Positions 38,390-48,796 of a DNA stretch of 64,000 nt are shown here, in pieces (position 1 is the stretch's first letter; each line of letters starts with the position of its first letter). Origin of the DNA: Lycocorax pyrrhopterus obiensis (Eukaryota > Chordata > Aves > Passeriformes > Paradisaeidae); NCBI GenBank assembly GCA_014706295.1, contig JACSVZ010000002.1, positions 51,610,717-51,674,716 of the forward strand. Direction: 5' to 3'. The notes under the pieces were generated by a model that saw nothing but the letters and a program-made list of their open reading frames with translations, ran no database searches and was not told the DNA's origin. Both the position numbers and the translations under genes were made by a program.

Positions 38390-39039
38390 CATCAACAGCA
38401 ACAAAAGCAATCAGTAAGCCTAGTTCTGAATCATAAATTATCTGGCAAAACTTGCTCAGTTAAAGTCTGTATATCTGCATCTGCTTAGAGTATAGACCTA
38501 GTAAAGTTCACCAAATCAAGTCATGCTAAAAAGATGATATGAAAAGCAGAGTTGCTGATGCCCCAGCTGTCCCATTTGCCTGATATTTCTCACATTTCTG
38601 AAAACACTTAGAGCTCTTGTCCTAAGAGCATTGAAAAAATTTGAAAGAATAAATAGCTTGCACACCAGTGATCCTGTGGAAGTGCCTTTGATGGTCCTGT
38701 AGACATCTCCCCAGATTTGGATAACTTTAGATCTTTGAGGAAATAAAACAGAGTTTGTCCATGTTCAAAATATATTTTTGTTGCATTTTAGTGGATGAAG
38801 TCTAAAATAATTCCATCATTACTGAAGATGTTTGACTGTACCAATGTTCTCAGGCCCAATCAGGATAATATGCAAGAGCCTCCTTTACAGAGAAATTATG
38901 TATTTCCAACCCAGTGTATAAAAAAAGGCTGTCTGTGCCCTGTACCAGGTATTTTATCTAGAGCTGATTCTGAAAGCAGAGTTGAGTACAAGCATTCAGC
39001 TTTTTGTTCAAATTCAGAAAGTATAATGGGTGGCTCAGC

Positions 39040-39510
39040 AGAGGGAAGTAGACTGGAACAAAGATTACACAGAGACTAAGATTCATGTGGAAGGGAGGCA
39101 AAGACCAAAAAGTAGAGATGAGATCCCAGGATTTAGCTGGTAGAAGACAAACTAGAGAAAGTACAACAAGGAGCTGAGGTCGGTAATCAGACCAAAATGG
39201 CACAGACTCTGTCGCAGGACTGGTATGAGAGGAAGAGATAAATACCTTGAGAAGCTATGACAATATGAAGGAAGTAGACAAAGAAAATTGTGCAGGAAGA
39301 GTGATGGAAGGGATAAGGAAAGAAGAGCAATTGGAAACATGAAGACAAAAGAAACAAATTGGATTAGGTGGATGGGACGAGAATTCAGGGAGGGAACTTT
39401 AACAGGAATGTTGCACAGTCTAGAGGGTCCATGTGGAAAGAAAACAAAGGGTAGTGAGATGGATAAGGACCTGGCCGAAAAGACAGGAGAAAAGAGACTA
39501 TGGCACATAT
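39040..39510 (+). other. Purine-skewed (A+G) tract
   Basis: For about 470 bp the plus strand is dominated by A and G (words such as GGAAGGGAGGCAAAGACC, GAGGAAGAGATAAA, GGAAGGGATAAGGAAAGAAG) without being a simple tandem repeat. Ser-, Leu- and Phe-rich ORFs on the minus strand (38958-39203, 39152-39508, 39385-39585) result from this skew. It could be a decayed purine microsatellite or exonic or transposon sequence too old to recognise. Confidence 0.5.
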
Positions 39511-41428
39511 AGAAGTCTGTTTCATAAATAACCTGAACAAGGTGGAAAGATATAATACATAGGAAACCTTATTTAACTCTGGCATTTCCTGACTTATAAA
39601 TAAGCAACTCTTTAGCTTTAAAAGCCATCATTTGAAATAATTTCCATGTGTGCTTGTGAGTGTACAAATATTAAATAAAAAATAACAAGGAAGAAAAGAT
39701 TAACCAGTTTGTGTGTTTCAGACCTTTCCACCTAAGATAAGAAAAAGACTACAGCTTAAGCTATATAAGCACGTCACACATTTCTTTTGATCTTATGTCG
39801 CTGGGTTTTATGTGCCATTTTTACTTATAATTGTTTTTTGCGATAGACATGCTATGCAACCTTTCTGTTGCATTAACTATATAGTTAATCAAATAACCGA
39901 ATGGTTTTCTTTTGCTACAAGCTGAAACTCAAATATGTCTTTGCTTGCCATAGTCCATCATAGACTTAAAAAACTCTTAAATGAGAAATGGATTCCATTC
40001 ATGAACATACATACCATGATGGGTTGCCAACATAAATCATCCCTCTTTATATGCCTCACATATTTGACACATATAGCTTTTTTCCACCTTATTTTTCTGT
40101 TGTCAGTAGATTTGTAAGATGTCTTATTTGGAATCTTTTGGATCTCCTCCAATGATTTGGGATCCCCTAGGGTATCTGGTACAGATTGATTTATTATAAT
40201 AAACATTATGCAGTTTATGCCTCTGAATAGACCTTGTTGTAGCAGTGTGTTTGCTCCAGCAAATGATTAATAACAAAATGGGTTCACTGTACAGTCATTG
40301 TCTACATACTCACAGCTATTGGAATGATATAGCATTATGAGTTCTTATGGCTAACCAGGGGCAAAAAGCATCCTTCTTTCCATTTCTATAGCTACCTCAA
40401 CAGATAATACTGAGAGCTGAAAGCAAACTGGAAAAATTGAAAAAATCTGAAAATTAACCAGAAGGCAGAGAACAGAGCACTGAGTAGACAAACGTTTTCA
40501 GTTTCAAATTGCTAATAATTTTCACCCACTTTTAACACCTTATTTCCCAATCCTCCATTCATTCACCTAAAATGTTTTTACCTGAAGCTTTTCAAATGAC
40601 TCCTCCATTCAATAGACACATGTTCTAATATTTTGAAACCAAGAGAAAATTTTCTTACCAGGGATATTTTCATTTATAGGTAATTTCTTTAAAAATATGT
40701 GCAAATTCTAATGAAACGTCTCTTCCTACATTATACAGATAATACAGACAAATTTATTATCTGTAATACAAAAGTGTTATACAAACAAATAAGCAATATA
40801 AGTCACAATATATTTACATTACTTTTCCAAAAAGTTGCATTTTCAGTTTTATTGATTTTGACTGTAATGATTACTTTTTCATTGAAGAAAATATTTTAGA
40901 ACAGATTTTTCTGCACTGATGTGTAAAGGCACTTCAAATGTACCCCGAGGAACTAGCTCAACTGTTTCCAAAACCCAGCTATTAATATTCCAGTTTGTTG
41001 TTAGGTCCAACATGCCTGAGAGGTGGGGGAAAAACATTTGTTCCTTTTATCCACAACTGAGTATCCAGTCTTATGGACTGAGAACGTGCCCCGTGAACAA
41101 TGTATCTGAAAGAACCACAGTCACTGCCCTGAAAATTCCACAGTCCAGAGACATGAACAGGACAAGAAAGTGGGCAAAGGTACAAGTAGTGGGCCTAGCA
41201 CAGCTGCATGTGGTTTTATCACATGGTTTCTCAAAGGACTGCTGACTCTAGCCCACAAAATATGGCTATGAATGGTACAGAAGAGCAAGGTAGCACAGAC
41301 AGTTTAGCAGCATCCCCTTGCATAATGCAAGGACACAGTCTTGAAAGCATCTCAATGTGCTAGGAGAGGTACTCAAAAAGTAAAGACCTAAATAAATGTC
41401 ATGCACTGATTTTACATGGAAATATAAG

Positions 41429-41456
41429 ATCTATTTTCTTACTTAAGAAAATAGAT
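41429..41456. repeat. 12-bp perfect inverted repeat with 4-nt loop
   Basis: ATCTATTTTCTT (41429-41440) and AAGAAAATAGAT (41445-41456) are exact reverse complements around ACTT. The stem is too short for a typical microRNA precursor. Confidence 0.85.
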
Positions 41457-41733
41457 TCACTGATTTATTTGGGATTACTTGCTCAGGATGAAACAGCAAT
41501 AGGTAGAGCTCTCTCAGATAGAACCATTTTGATGATGGGGTTTTAATCAGTCATCTGAAAGGCTTTGATTAGTCAGTGTCTATATGCTTTTACCAAAATG
41601 ATTTGTCTAAACCAATGGAAACAATTTAGAGTATGTGCTTTAAGTTAAGACAAAGCTATGCAATATGGAGAAAGAAGGAAGGGAAAATACTTTATGCTTC
41701 TGTTATGTATTAGGTCTATAAAATTAAGAAGGT

Positions 41734-42361
41734 TGTGGGGGTTATAGGGCGGTCAGAGGTAGCTGCTGTGTATCCCAAATCATCTCTTGAGAGGGACCAT
41801 TCAGGTGCGGACTGGGCCGCTAGCAGGCCATCCTTTCTGCCCTGCGCTGCTGAGGCGCTGGTGGCACGCACCCCACACCTGAGCCGGATGGCTCAAATAT
41901 TACCAGAGACAAGGAGCCAAGGAGGGCCCTCCGCTAGCCCGTGTTCCACGATCAGGGTTTATTCATCAGCAGACGTGAGCAGGCAAAGAGAACGAGGGAC
42001 CACGAGCTCTGTCCCTTTACCTAGTCCCATCTGAGGGCCTGGGGGCGGTACCGAGGCGGGGCCGGGGAAGGGAGGCAACGAGCAGGGGAAGGGGCCGGGC
42101 AGGGGACCAGGTAAGGGAGCAGCCGCAAAGGCTGCTGGGAGAGGGAGTTTTCCTTATACAGAGTCCGGGGGTTGAGGTTACATTCCAACCACAAGGACTT
42201 GTGGGAGAGGCTTTTCCTTTCCAGAGATAAAAGGTATTTTTCAAATGCCTGAGTTCTTCCACCAGCTGGCCTCAGTGACCCCAACATAGGTCCACTATAA
42301 CAAGAGTCACAAAGAACTGAACAGTACCACACTTCTCTCTCCATTCTCCTCCCATTCAACA
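41734..42361 (-). mobile_element. Solo LTR of an avian endogenous retrovirus, CpG-rich, antisense
   Basis: A block of about 628 bp with LTR architecture when read on the minus strand. Its likely minus-strand start is TGTTGAATGGGAGG (TG at 42361-42360), followed by a U3 with a TATA-like TGTATAAGG (plus-strand CCTTATACA at 42152-42160). Then comes a very GC- and CpG-rich stretch (about 42025-42110), the poly(A) signal AATAAA (plus-strand TTTATT at 41958-41963), and a U5 ending ACCCCCACA at 41734. The GC content jumps far above both flanks. No gag, pol or env lies beside it, so it is a solo LTR. I found no convincing target-site duplication; the right end could instead be 42363 or 42365 because of the CACACA run. 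ORFs at 41735-42034 and 42017-42362 are incidental to the LTR. Confidence 0.78.
42152..42160 (-). promoter_or_regulatory. TATA-like box of the LTR
   Basis: The minus strand reads TGTATAAGG here, upstream (in the LTR's sense) of the CpG-rich stretch and about 190 bp before the AATAAA. It is placed as expected for an LTR core promoter. Activity is inferred, not shown. Confidence 0.5.
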
Positions 42362-45300
42362 CACATTTTTAAAAGGCTATGAATTTTAGAAGGTTCAGGT
42401 CTTTGAAAAGAATGAATACTAAAGTTTGAATCATAAACTCGGGTACCTTCCATCACTGCACACATTTGCTAAATTGGTCCACTTAGGTTTTAGACTGGAA
42501 CTGAGCAAAACATAATGTTATACTACATATTAAAAATTAGTGCTGGGAATGCTGCCAAAAGCCATACACATGCTCCACTGGTACTTCTTTGAAGATACTC
42601 TCTTTTTCTTCAGAACCTCAGTGTCATGAGTTTTGATTAATTTCTTCTGTTACAACAGCAATGAAAACCTTAAAAATAATATTACCAAAGTTACAAAGAA
42701 TTTGAAAGAATAGATGAGGTATGGGAGCTGCCCCAATAACCTGGCTAGATATTAGAGCAATGCCTTGGACAGCCAGATCCTAGCAAATCAGAACTGCCAA
42801 AATTCAGCCATGATTGAACTTTAAAGCTGCAGTACAGTGTTACTAAGTGCAGTGTTCCTGGCACAGCCATCATGGCATTTTACACGGCACCCCCATCCAT
42901 GGTTAGGGGAGACAGAAGCAGTCACTAAAGGATGGATCCAGAGAAACTAATCTTCTCTCCTCAGACCATCCACTCTTCAAGGCCACCGAGAGATCTCTTA
43001 CAGGAGATGCAGTCTGTCTGTCCACCCACCTGCAACACCCTTCACTGACTCCTGTCATACAATTACATGTGTTTGACTGTGTGAGAAATCCCTGCAGCCC
43101 AGCAAACACACTATCTAAGTTTGACCATTTCCACAGGCCTAATGAAGTAGTTTTGCTCTTTACTTATGATTACTGATATGGAGCTTTCTGCTTCTCAAAA
43201 TGCTTCTTCACAGTAGCTGGGGTAGGGATAAAATCACAGATAACATAAAATAACATGGCTAATCAAATTCACTATTCTGCACCAAGAGCACAAAATTCTC
43301 TACTTGATATTTTTTGCAAAAAGGCATCATAAGTAAATTCAGCAGCTAAATCATAACACACAAAGCATATCAAAATGGGTACAAATTTCCTGACAAGATA
43401 CTGGTTTCAAAGGAGCCTGAGAGCTCATTTTCTCTCTTCATGCCATAAAATAACCATAAATTTAGCTTCCTAGAAATATTCTGATTCCCAGGCAAATTTC
43501 CCCAAAGCAAGGACTATATTATGGTGTCTCTAATGTATTGCATCAGCAAGTTTCAATACTTTCTACAACAAAGGATAAACAAAACATATTTATCAAGTCA
43601 CTACTTACATAGAGAACACAGTGGATAAATTTTCCATCTGCTAATTCTAAAGCAGTGAAAACTAGGTTTCTGAAGTCTAAATGAATGGCATTGCAGTGCT
43701 GAGGAGAGGGCAGTCTAAATAGTCTTCCAAGTTTGAAGCTAAGTAACTTCAGCACTTTTCAGAGTTTTTCTTTCTTTTTAATTTGAAAATAAATGTGTAA
43801 AATATTCCATGAACAGTAGAGGAGTAGGGACATATGCTATGTAATTTCAAGAGAAAAAGCAGAGGATGCAAAAGCAAGGAAAACTTGTCACAGCCTGCAC
43901 TGTTGTTTTTATCCTTGTGTCAATTGAAGCATAGATGTTTAAGTTTTCAAAGTTAAATAAGCAACTTAGCTATGTTATTCTCCTTAGTTCTGAGTTCCAC
44001 TGTGTGTCTAGATGTCACAATCACCTTTGAAAATCCTCACATACAATAATTTCAATTCTGAAGCAATTTTACTGAGTCCATAATATGAAAATGCAGAGTA
44101 TGATCCTTCCACCAGATTTTTGTTTACACAGTATTATATGCTGACTGAGAATAACCTGATAATTTGTGACAGAATTACCTAATATTTTATATACTTATAT
44201 TTTTCAGAGTTTTCATGATTCGTAAGTTTCCAGCATGAGGCTACAGGCAAAACTATAAACTGGGACCAAAAAAAGATAGATTCATTACTTTCAGTGTCCC
44301 AGATGCTTTTTTATAAGAAGAAAAGAGCACAAAGTCTTTAAGTGCCTATTTGATTTATTTGTTCCTCACAGTTGTATGAAGTTGCAAAAAATTTTTGACC
44401 TTTTTATCATGCTTATTATTCCATACAGAATACCTGAACATGCTCCTATTGAGCCAGAAAAGTCTGCCAGTTCTTTCAGTCAAATCATGTTGAGGCATAG
44501 ACCTAGCAGCAAATTTTGATATTGAAAATATATATTGACACTTCAGACTCATCATCATTTCATACTGAACAGTGCTACTAGTAATCCTTGTTTGTCTGAA
44601 GGAGCTTGTCAAAGCCAGGCTTTAACAACATTGCTTTCATATTGGGTCTGTCTGTGATGAAGTTAACTTTCTTCACAGCAGCCTGTATGGTGCTGCATTC
44701 TGGTTCTATTATTCTGTAAATAGAAATTATTATTGTTTCTTATTTAGAAAAAAAAAATGTTTAAGTGAGAGAAAAGGCGGGGGGGAGTGGGTGGTGTGGT
44801 GGAGTAAAGGAGTGTGTCATCTCCTTCCTGCCTCCTGCATTATGCTAGTATTTCTTGCTTTCCTCACACTTGTGTCCAATCATCAACATTTAGTGGATTC
44901 CTAGCAGCAACAAACTCTACAAAGTCCTCTTTGAGTCTTTAGGAACAGTATCATCTTTCTATTTCTTGTGAAATTTGACTTGGTATTCAGCGGATTTTAA
45001 TTCTTATATTCATCATCTTTGCTCTTAGCTGTCTGCACGCAGTGTCCTCTCACAGGGTACATCTGAAATGCTTAAGAAGAAAATGGGATTGACTCATTTA
45101 TTGTCTTCCTCATTAACTGTTATTTAACTGCTGTGTTTTCAACCGTCCCAACTTGGTCTCTCCAGAACAGGTACTGTCCAGGCACAACTTGAGGAATGTA
45201 TATTCCTGAAAGTATTACCAAAAAGTAACATGGACAGTTGTGTACATCAGTTTTGGCAATTGACTATCCTATTACAGTACCTCAAAAGGCTTTACAGACC

Positions 45301-48083
45301 TCATGCAACACATCCCTGAAATTTCCTGGTAGAAAAATACCACTGTCATGAGCTGTAGCACGATCTTAAAACCATTCAGGACACTTTGAACAGGAAACAT
45401 TCTTCCCTGCCTCATACCCTACCCCAGGTCCCCACACACACACTCTCAAAATTCGGACTTGGGGACAACTGCACAAATTCAGTATGGTGTGAAGAAACTA
45501 ATCTACTCTAGGAGTCTGCTCTGTGTGTACTGGTCAGTCTGAGCATGCAGTCTTGAAGACAGCAAGAGCTCTAGGATTATCTTTTCTTCAGTAGCAAAGA
45601 CAACCCTTTCAGACTGTGTGCCTAATCCACCTTTGTTTCAGAAGGTGGAAGTCTTAACTTATATAGGAAAACACAGCAAAAATTCCACAATCAGTCACAA
45701 ACAAACAAGTAAAAGAGATTCCATCTGTCACATCCATATGTACAACAGAAATATATTTCATGACAAAAGAAAACAATAGATTTTAAAACCCATTATCATT
45801 TGTGGAGAAAGGGAATGGTTTTAAAAAACTATTTAAGGGAAGAATTCTTTTGCACCAAAATGCCCCCCCCCCAAAAAACCTCTTGACTTCTTTCATAGGT
45901 TTCATTTATGGTAGTGTTCTTATTTGAAATTTATTGCAATTTTAAAAAGTGGTATAAGTTTTAATTGAGCAGTCTTAGGTCTTTATATGGAATGAAATCT
46001 TAAAATAAAAGATACTGATAACCATGCATTATTTCCTTCTTTACTTTCCCTTCTTTCTCCTTGTTTGATATGCGGTTAGTGAATACACCCAGTCTAGGAA
46101 AAATGACACATTTATTTTCTTAAAATGTCTCTTCCTCTGGAATTTTAATAACTAGTTCACTGTTTCTGGATCATGCGGCCTAAAGATGGCACTGAACCTT
46201 CCAGCCCTGAAGAATCTGCAGGCAAGGCACAAATGTAAGTTGGTGAGTACTTCAGTCCAGGGACTTGGATAAAGAACCACTGTGCGGTGCAAGTTTAAGG
46301 TGAGAAGACCAGTAGCTTGCATAATTCGTCTGACTGTTTGGTTATGTTTGTTGTATTGACACAGTGAAATATTATCACCTTGTAGTGACTTCAAGTTTGA
46401 TGTTATGGAAGAAAACAGGTTTTATAGGGGAATGTTGGCTTGAAACCCATATTTGTGATTAAGAGGCATCATATTTTGGGGGAGCTAAACAAATTGAGAG
46501 GAGTATAGTCAAACCCTGAAAGAGATGGCAGCTTTATAAAAATTGTGTTATACTCCTGCCCTCTGTTTCAGTGTTTATCTTCCATAAAACTCTACTCTTC
46601 CGCTATGTAAGATTTATTATTGTGTATCACCTATTCAGAAGTCGTTGAATCAGGGTGCTTTTATTACAGACAAAGGGATGATTTCTTTATTCTGCACATA
46701 AACAAGCACTGTGATCAGCAAAGCACTGCATCTGTACCATCTCTCACTCTAGCAGGATTTCTGCAGAATCTTTATTTTAAAAATGCAACCAAAACTTCTA
46801 GAGTCAAATAGGCATCTCACTAACAAAATGGAGAACTTTACATGCATAAAGACTAGGTTTTAGCACTGCTAAACACCCTCGATGGAAAAATATAGAGAGT
46901 TGCACAGAGATGTGTAGGTAATGTGGCAGAGCTCACTATTTACCCAGTACAAAGCTGTTCTTCATGGGAAACACAGCATGCAGCAGCCCTTGCCGACTGA
47001 GTCTAGAAGAATGACTAACCACCTGGATCTGCAGTCTAATCCACATTATATTGCTGGTGGTGAATCAAGAGAGCAGCAGCAGGACTGAGACTCTGAAGTG
47101 GCACTAATAACACTGCACTGGGTTGATCAGTAGTTTGCCTTTTGGGTGGCACATACTTGCCTCGAGCTCTTGTGAAAGATTCATAGACGTAATATGACCT
47201 GAAGCAGAGGATCATAAAATAATGCTTGACAGACAGCATTTAATTTGTCTTTTTTTTCTAAGCCTTTTGGAAGAAGAATTACACTAGGAAATTGTAGTCA
47301 TTAGGAGGGAAGTCATACCTAATAGACATTTGGACTTTTCTGCTCTATAATTGCCATTCTAGACAGTAAAGGTGGTCCATACTTCATCAATTTTGTATTG
47401 TTACCAAGAGGAAATCACTGCTGACAAGTAAAAAGGAGAAAGAAGATAAAAATGGGAGGAAAATCAAGGGTTTTGTGCTTTAAAAGTTGAATGGAGAAGA
47501 GCTGGAGAGGACACTTCCATTTGCTTCCTTAACTTTATGAGTCTGGCAAGGAGCTGTCATTCCAGGAATAAAGTGTAGATCTCATCCATGTTAGAGAAAA
47601 TCCAATACTGACAGCATTTACTCTAATCTTGACTGATGTAACTAAGAAATTGGCACCTAAGAAATTGGCACGGAGAATACCCTTTAAAGAAGTAAAACTC
47701 ATTAAAGTTCTTCCTTCCCAGTATATTTGTAACTTACCAAATACTAACTCCACACTACAAAAATCCATTTGAAAAACAAAAAATATGCCAGATTGCTGTG
47801 TTCCTTGAATAAATGTTGTGTGACCTCATTCTTACTGAAAATTGATGCACGTGTTACTTAGAAATTAATCAAAGAGCAGCGCTGGCAAAGGCCCTGTCTC
47901 TCAGTGGATGAGTTCCTGCTGACCAGCATCATTTAACATGAGGCTCAACCAAATATGAGCAGCCAGCCCACACTGCTTCAAGCAAAACTTTCCAGTATGT
48001 TTCCATTGTTTTCTTTCCCCAACCAATCATGAACTCAATGACAGGAAATGTTCCTACTTGTGCAACACTTCAAATACTCATAA
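42362..48083. other. Unannotated AT-rich spacer
   Basis: About 5.7 kb in which I recognise no gene or transposon family. ORFs of 63-85 codons (for example 42903-43109 minus, 44355-44612 minus, 46152-46394 minus) lack domains. Homopolymer features are a G7 run in GGCGGGGGGGAG near 44780 and a C9 run near 45864. The tandem duplication at 47642-47671 is listed separately. Confidence 0.55.
47642..47671 (+). repeat. 15-bp perfect tandem duplication
   Basis: CTAAGAAATTGGCAC occurs twice head to tail. A recent small duplication by slippage. Confidence 0.9.
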
Positions 48084-48152
48084 GGCCAGGCAGGGGAGGT
48101 TGGAACTAGATAATCTTTAAGGTGCAAATCTTTCCGTGATGATTCTATGATA
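48084..48152 (+). mobile_element. CR1 LINE, 3'-terminal fragment
   Basis: GGCCAGGCAGGGGAGGTTGG and AACTAGATAATCTTTAAGGT, then GATGATTCTATGATA, form the last ~70 bp of CR1 with its octamer-type tail. The middle is diverged (GCAAATCTTTCCGTG in place of the usual CCCTTCCAACC block). The LTR at 48159 is inserted six bases beyond it. Confidence 0.88.
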
Positions 48153-48153
48153 A

Positions 48154-48158
48154 CCCAT
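48154..48158 (+). repeat. Target-site duplication, left copy (CCCAT)
   Basis: CCCAT directly abuts the TG start of the LTR and is repeated at 48792-48796 beyond its CA end. Confidence 0.85.
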
Positions 48159-48791
48159 TGTGCTGGTTTGGCCAAATTTGGAGGAAAATATCCTCTGAGA
48201 GAAGGCAGGTTACAACCACCCCTCCCCCACCAGGTTCAGGAAAAAAGAAATTTTCCTCGAAGGAAAGTGAAAGAGATAAAAACCTATTTATTTAAAAACA
48301 CACAGGAAAAGGATAATAATGCTAAATAATAAAACTCTCGCTGTGGAGACAAACCTGGGAAGATTTTCAGAGTTCTTGTGTAGGTGTGGTCTCTTTCCTC
48401 CTCGGAGCTAGGTCGGTGTGGGCCCACCTCCAGGATCTTGGTGGAAAATTCTCCCGATGTGTTATGATGTTGAAACAGTCCAGAAGAAAAGAAGGGAAAA
48501 ACCAAAGTCCCAGGAAAACAAAGTTCAACTCTCCGTCTCTCTCTCCGGAGAAAAAGGAGCCAAAAGCTGGCTGAAAAGCACCAAGGGTGTTTTCTCCTCC
48601 CTTGCTGCCAGAGCAGGAGCTGAGGAGTGTATCTGTGTCCTTGAACAATTGCTTTGAAAAGTTCGCTGGGTTTTTTTTTTTTTCTCTCTCTCCCCTCTCA
48701 GGCTCACTTTAAAGGCACAGAAAGGCACAAAGTTGATTTCTGGGCATAGAGCAGCGATAGGGGATACACATCATAAAGTCACCCCAAGACA
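48159..48791 (-). mobile_element. Solo LTR of an avian endogenous retrovirus, antisense, with intact ends
   Basis: A 633-bp LTR with canonical ends: the plus strand starts TGTGCTGGTTTGGCC and ends CCCCAAGACA, so the sense (minus) strand starts TGTCTTGGGGTGAC. The minus strand has a poly(A) signal AATAAA (plus-strand TTTATT at 48287-48292) about 130 bp before its 3' end. CCCAT is directly duplicated on both sides. Five-base duplications are typical of the ERVL class; a six-base ACCCAT reading, more like ERVK, is possible because the LTR ends in A. I remember similar LTRs from songbird genomes. With no internal region, it is a solo LTR left by recombination between two LTRs. ORFs of 62-93 codons on both strands inside it are incidental. 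Confidence 0.9.
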
Positions 48792-48796
48792 CCCAT
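48792..48796 (+). repeat. Target-site duplication, right copy (CCCAT)
   Basis: Matches the left copy at 48154-48158 exactly. Confidence 0.85.

Larger units (their letters stand above)
38390..41733. other. Unannotated spacer with a purine-skewed stretch
   Basis: No gene recognised. The 94-codon ORF (38795-39079 plus) and the 108-codon ORF (40919-41245 plus) lack domains. The purine-skewed section (39040-39510) and the hairpin at 41429-41456 are listed separately. Confidence 0.55.

Noticed and set aside
41429..41456. A hairpin considered as a microRNA precursor.
   Set aside because: The stem is 12 bp with a 4-nt loop, and flanking pairing does not extend it to the roughly 30-bp stem a precursor needs.
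41735..42362. ORFs of 81-113 codons on both strands in GC-rich DNA, at first sight like a CpG-island first exon.
   Set aside because: The block has the ends, TATA and poly(A) order of an LTR, and the frames have no domain.
48159..48791. A Cys- and Ser-rich overlapping ORF cluster considered as a small gene.
   Set aside because: The interval is a complete LTR with intact ends and target-site duplication.
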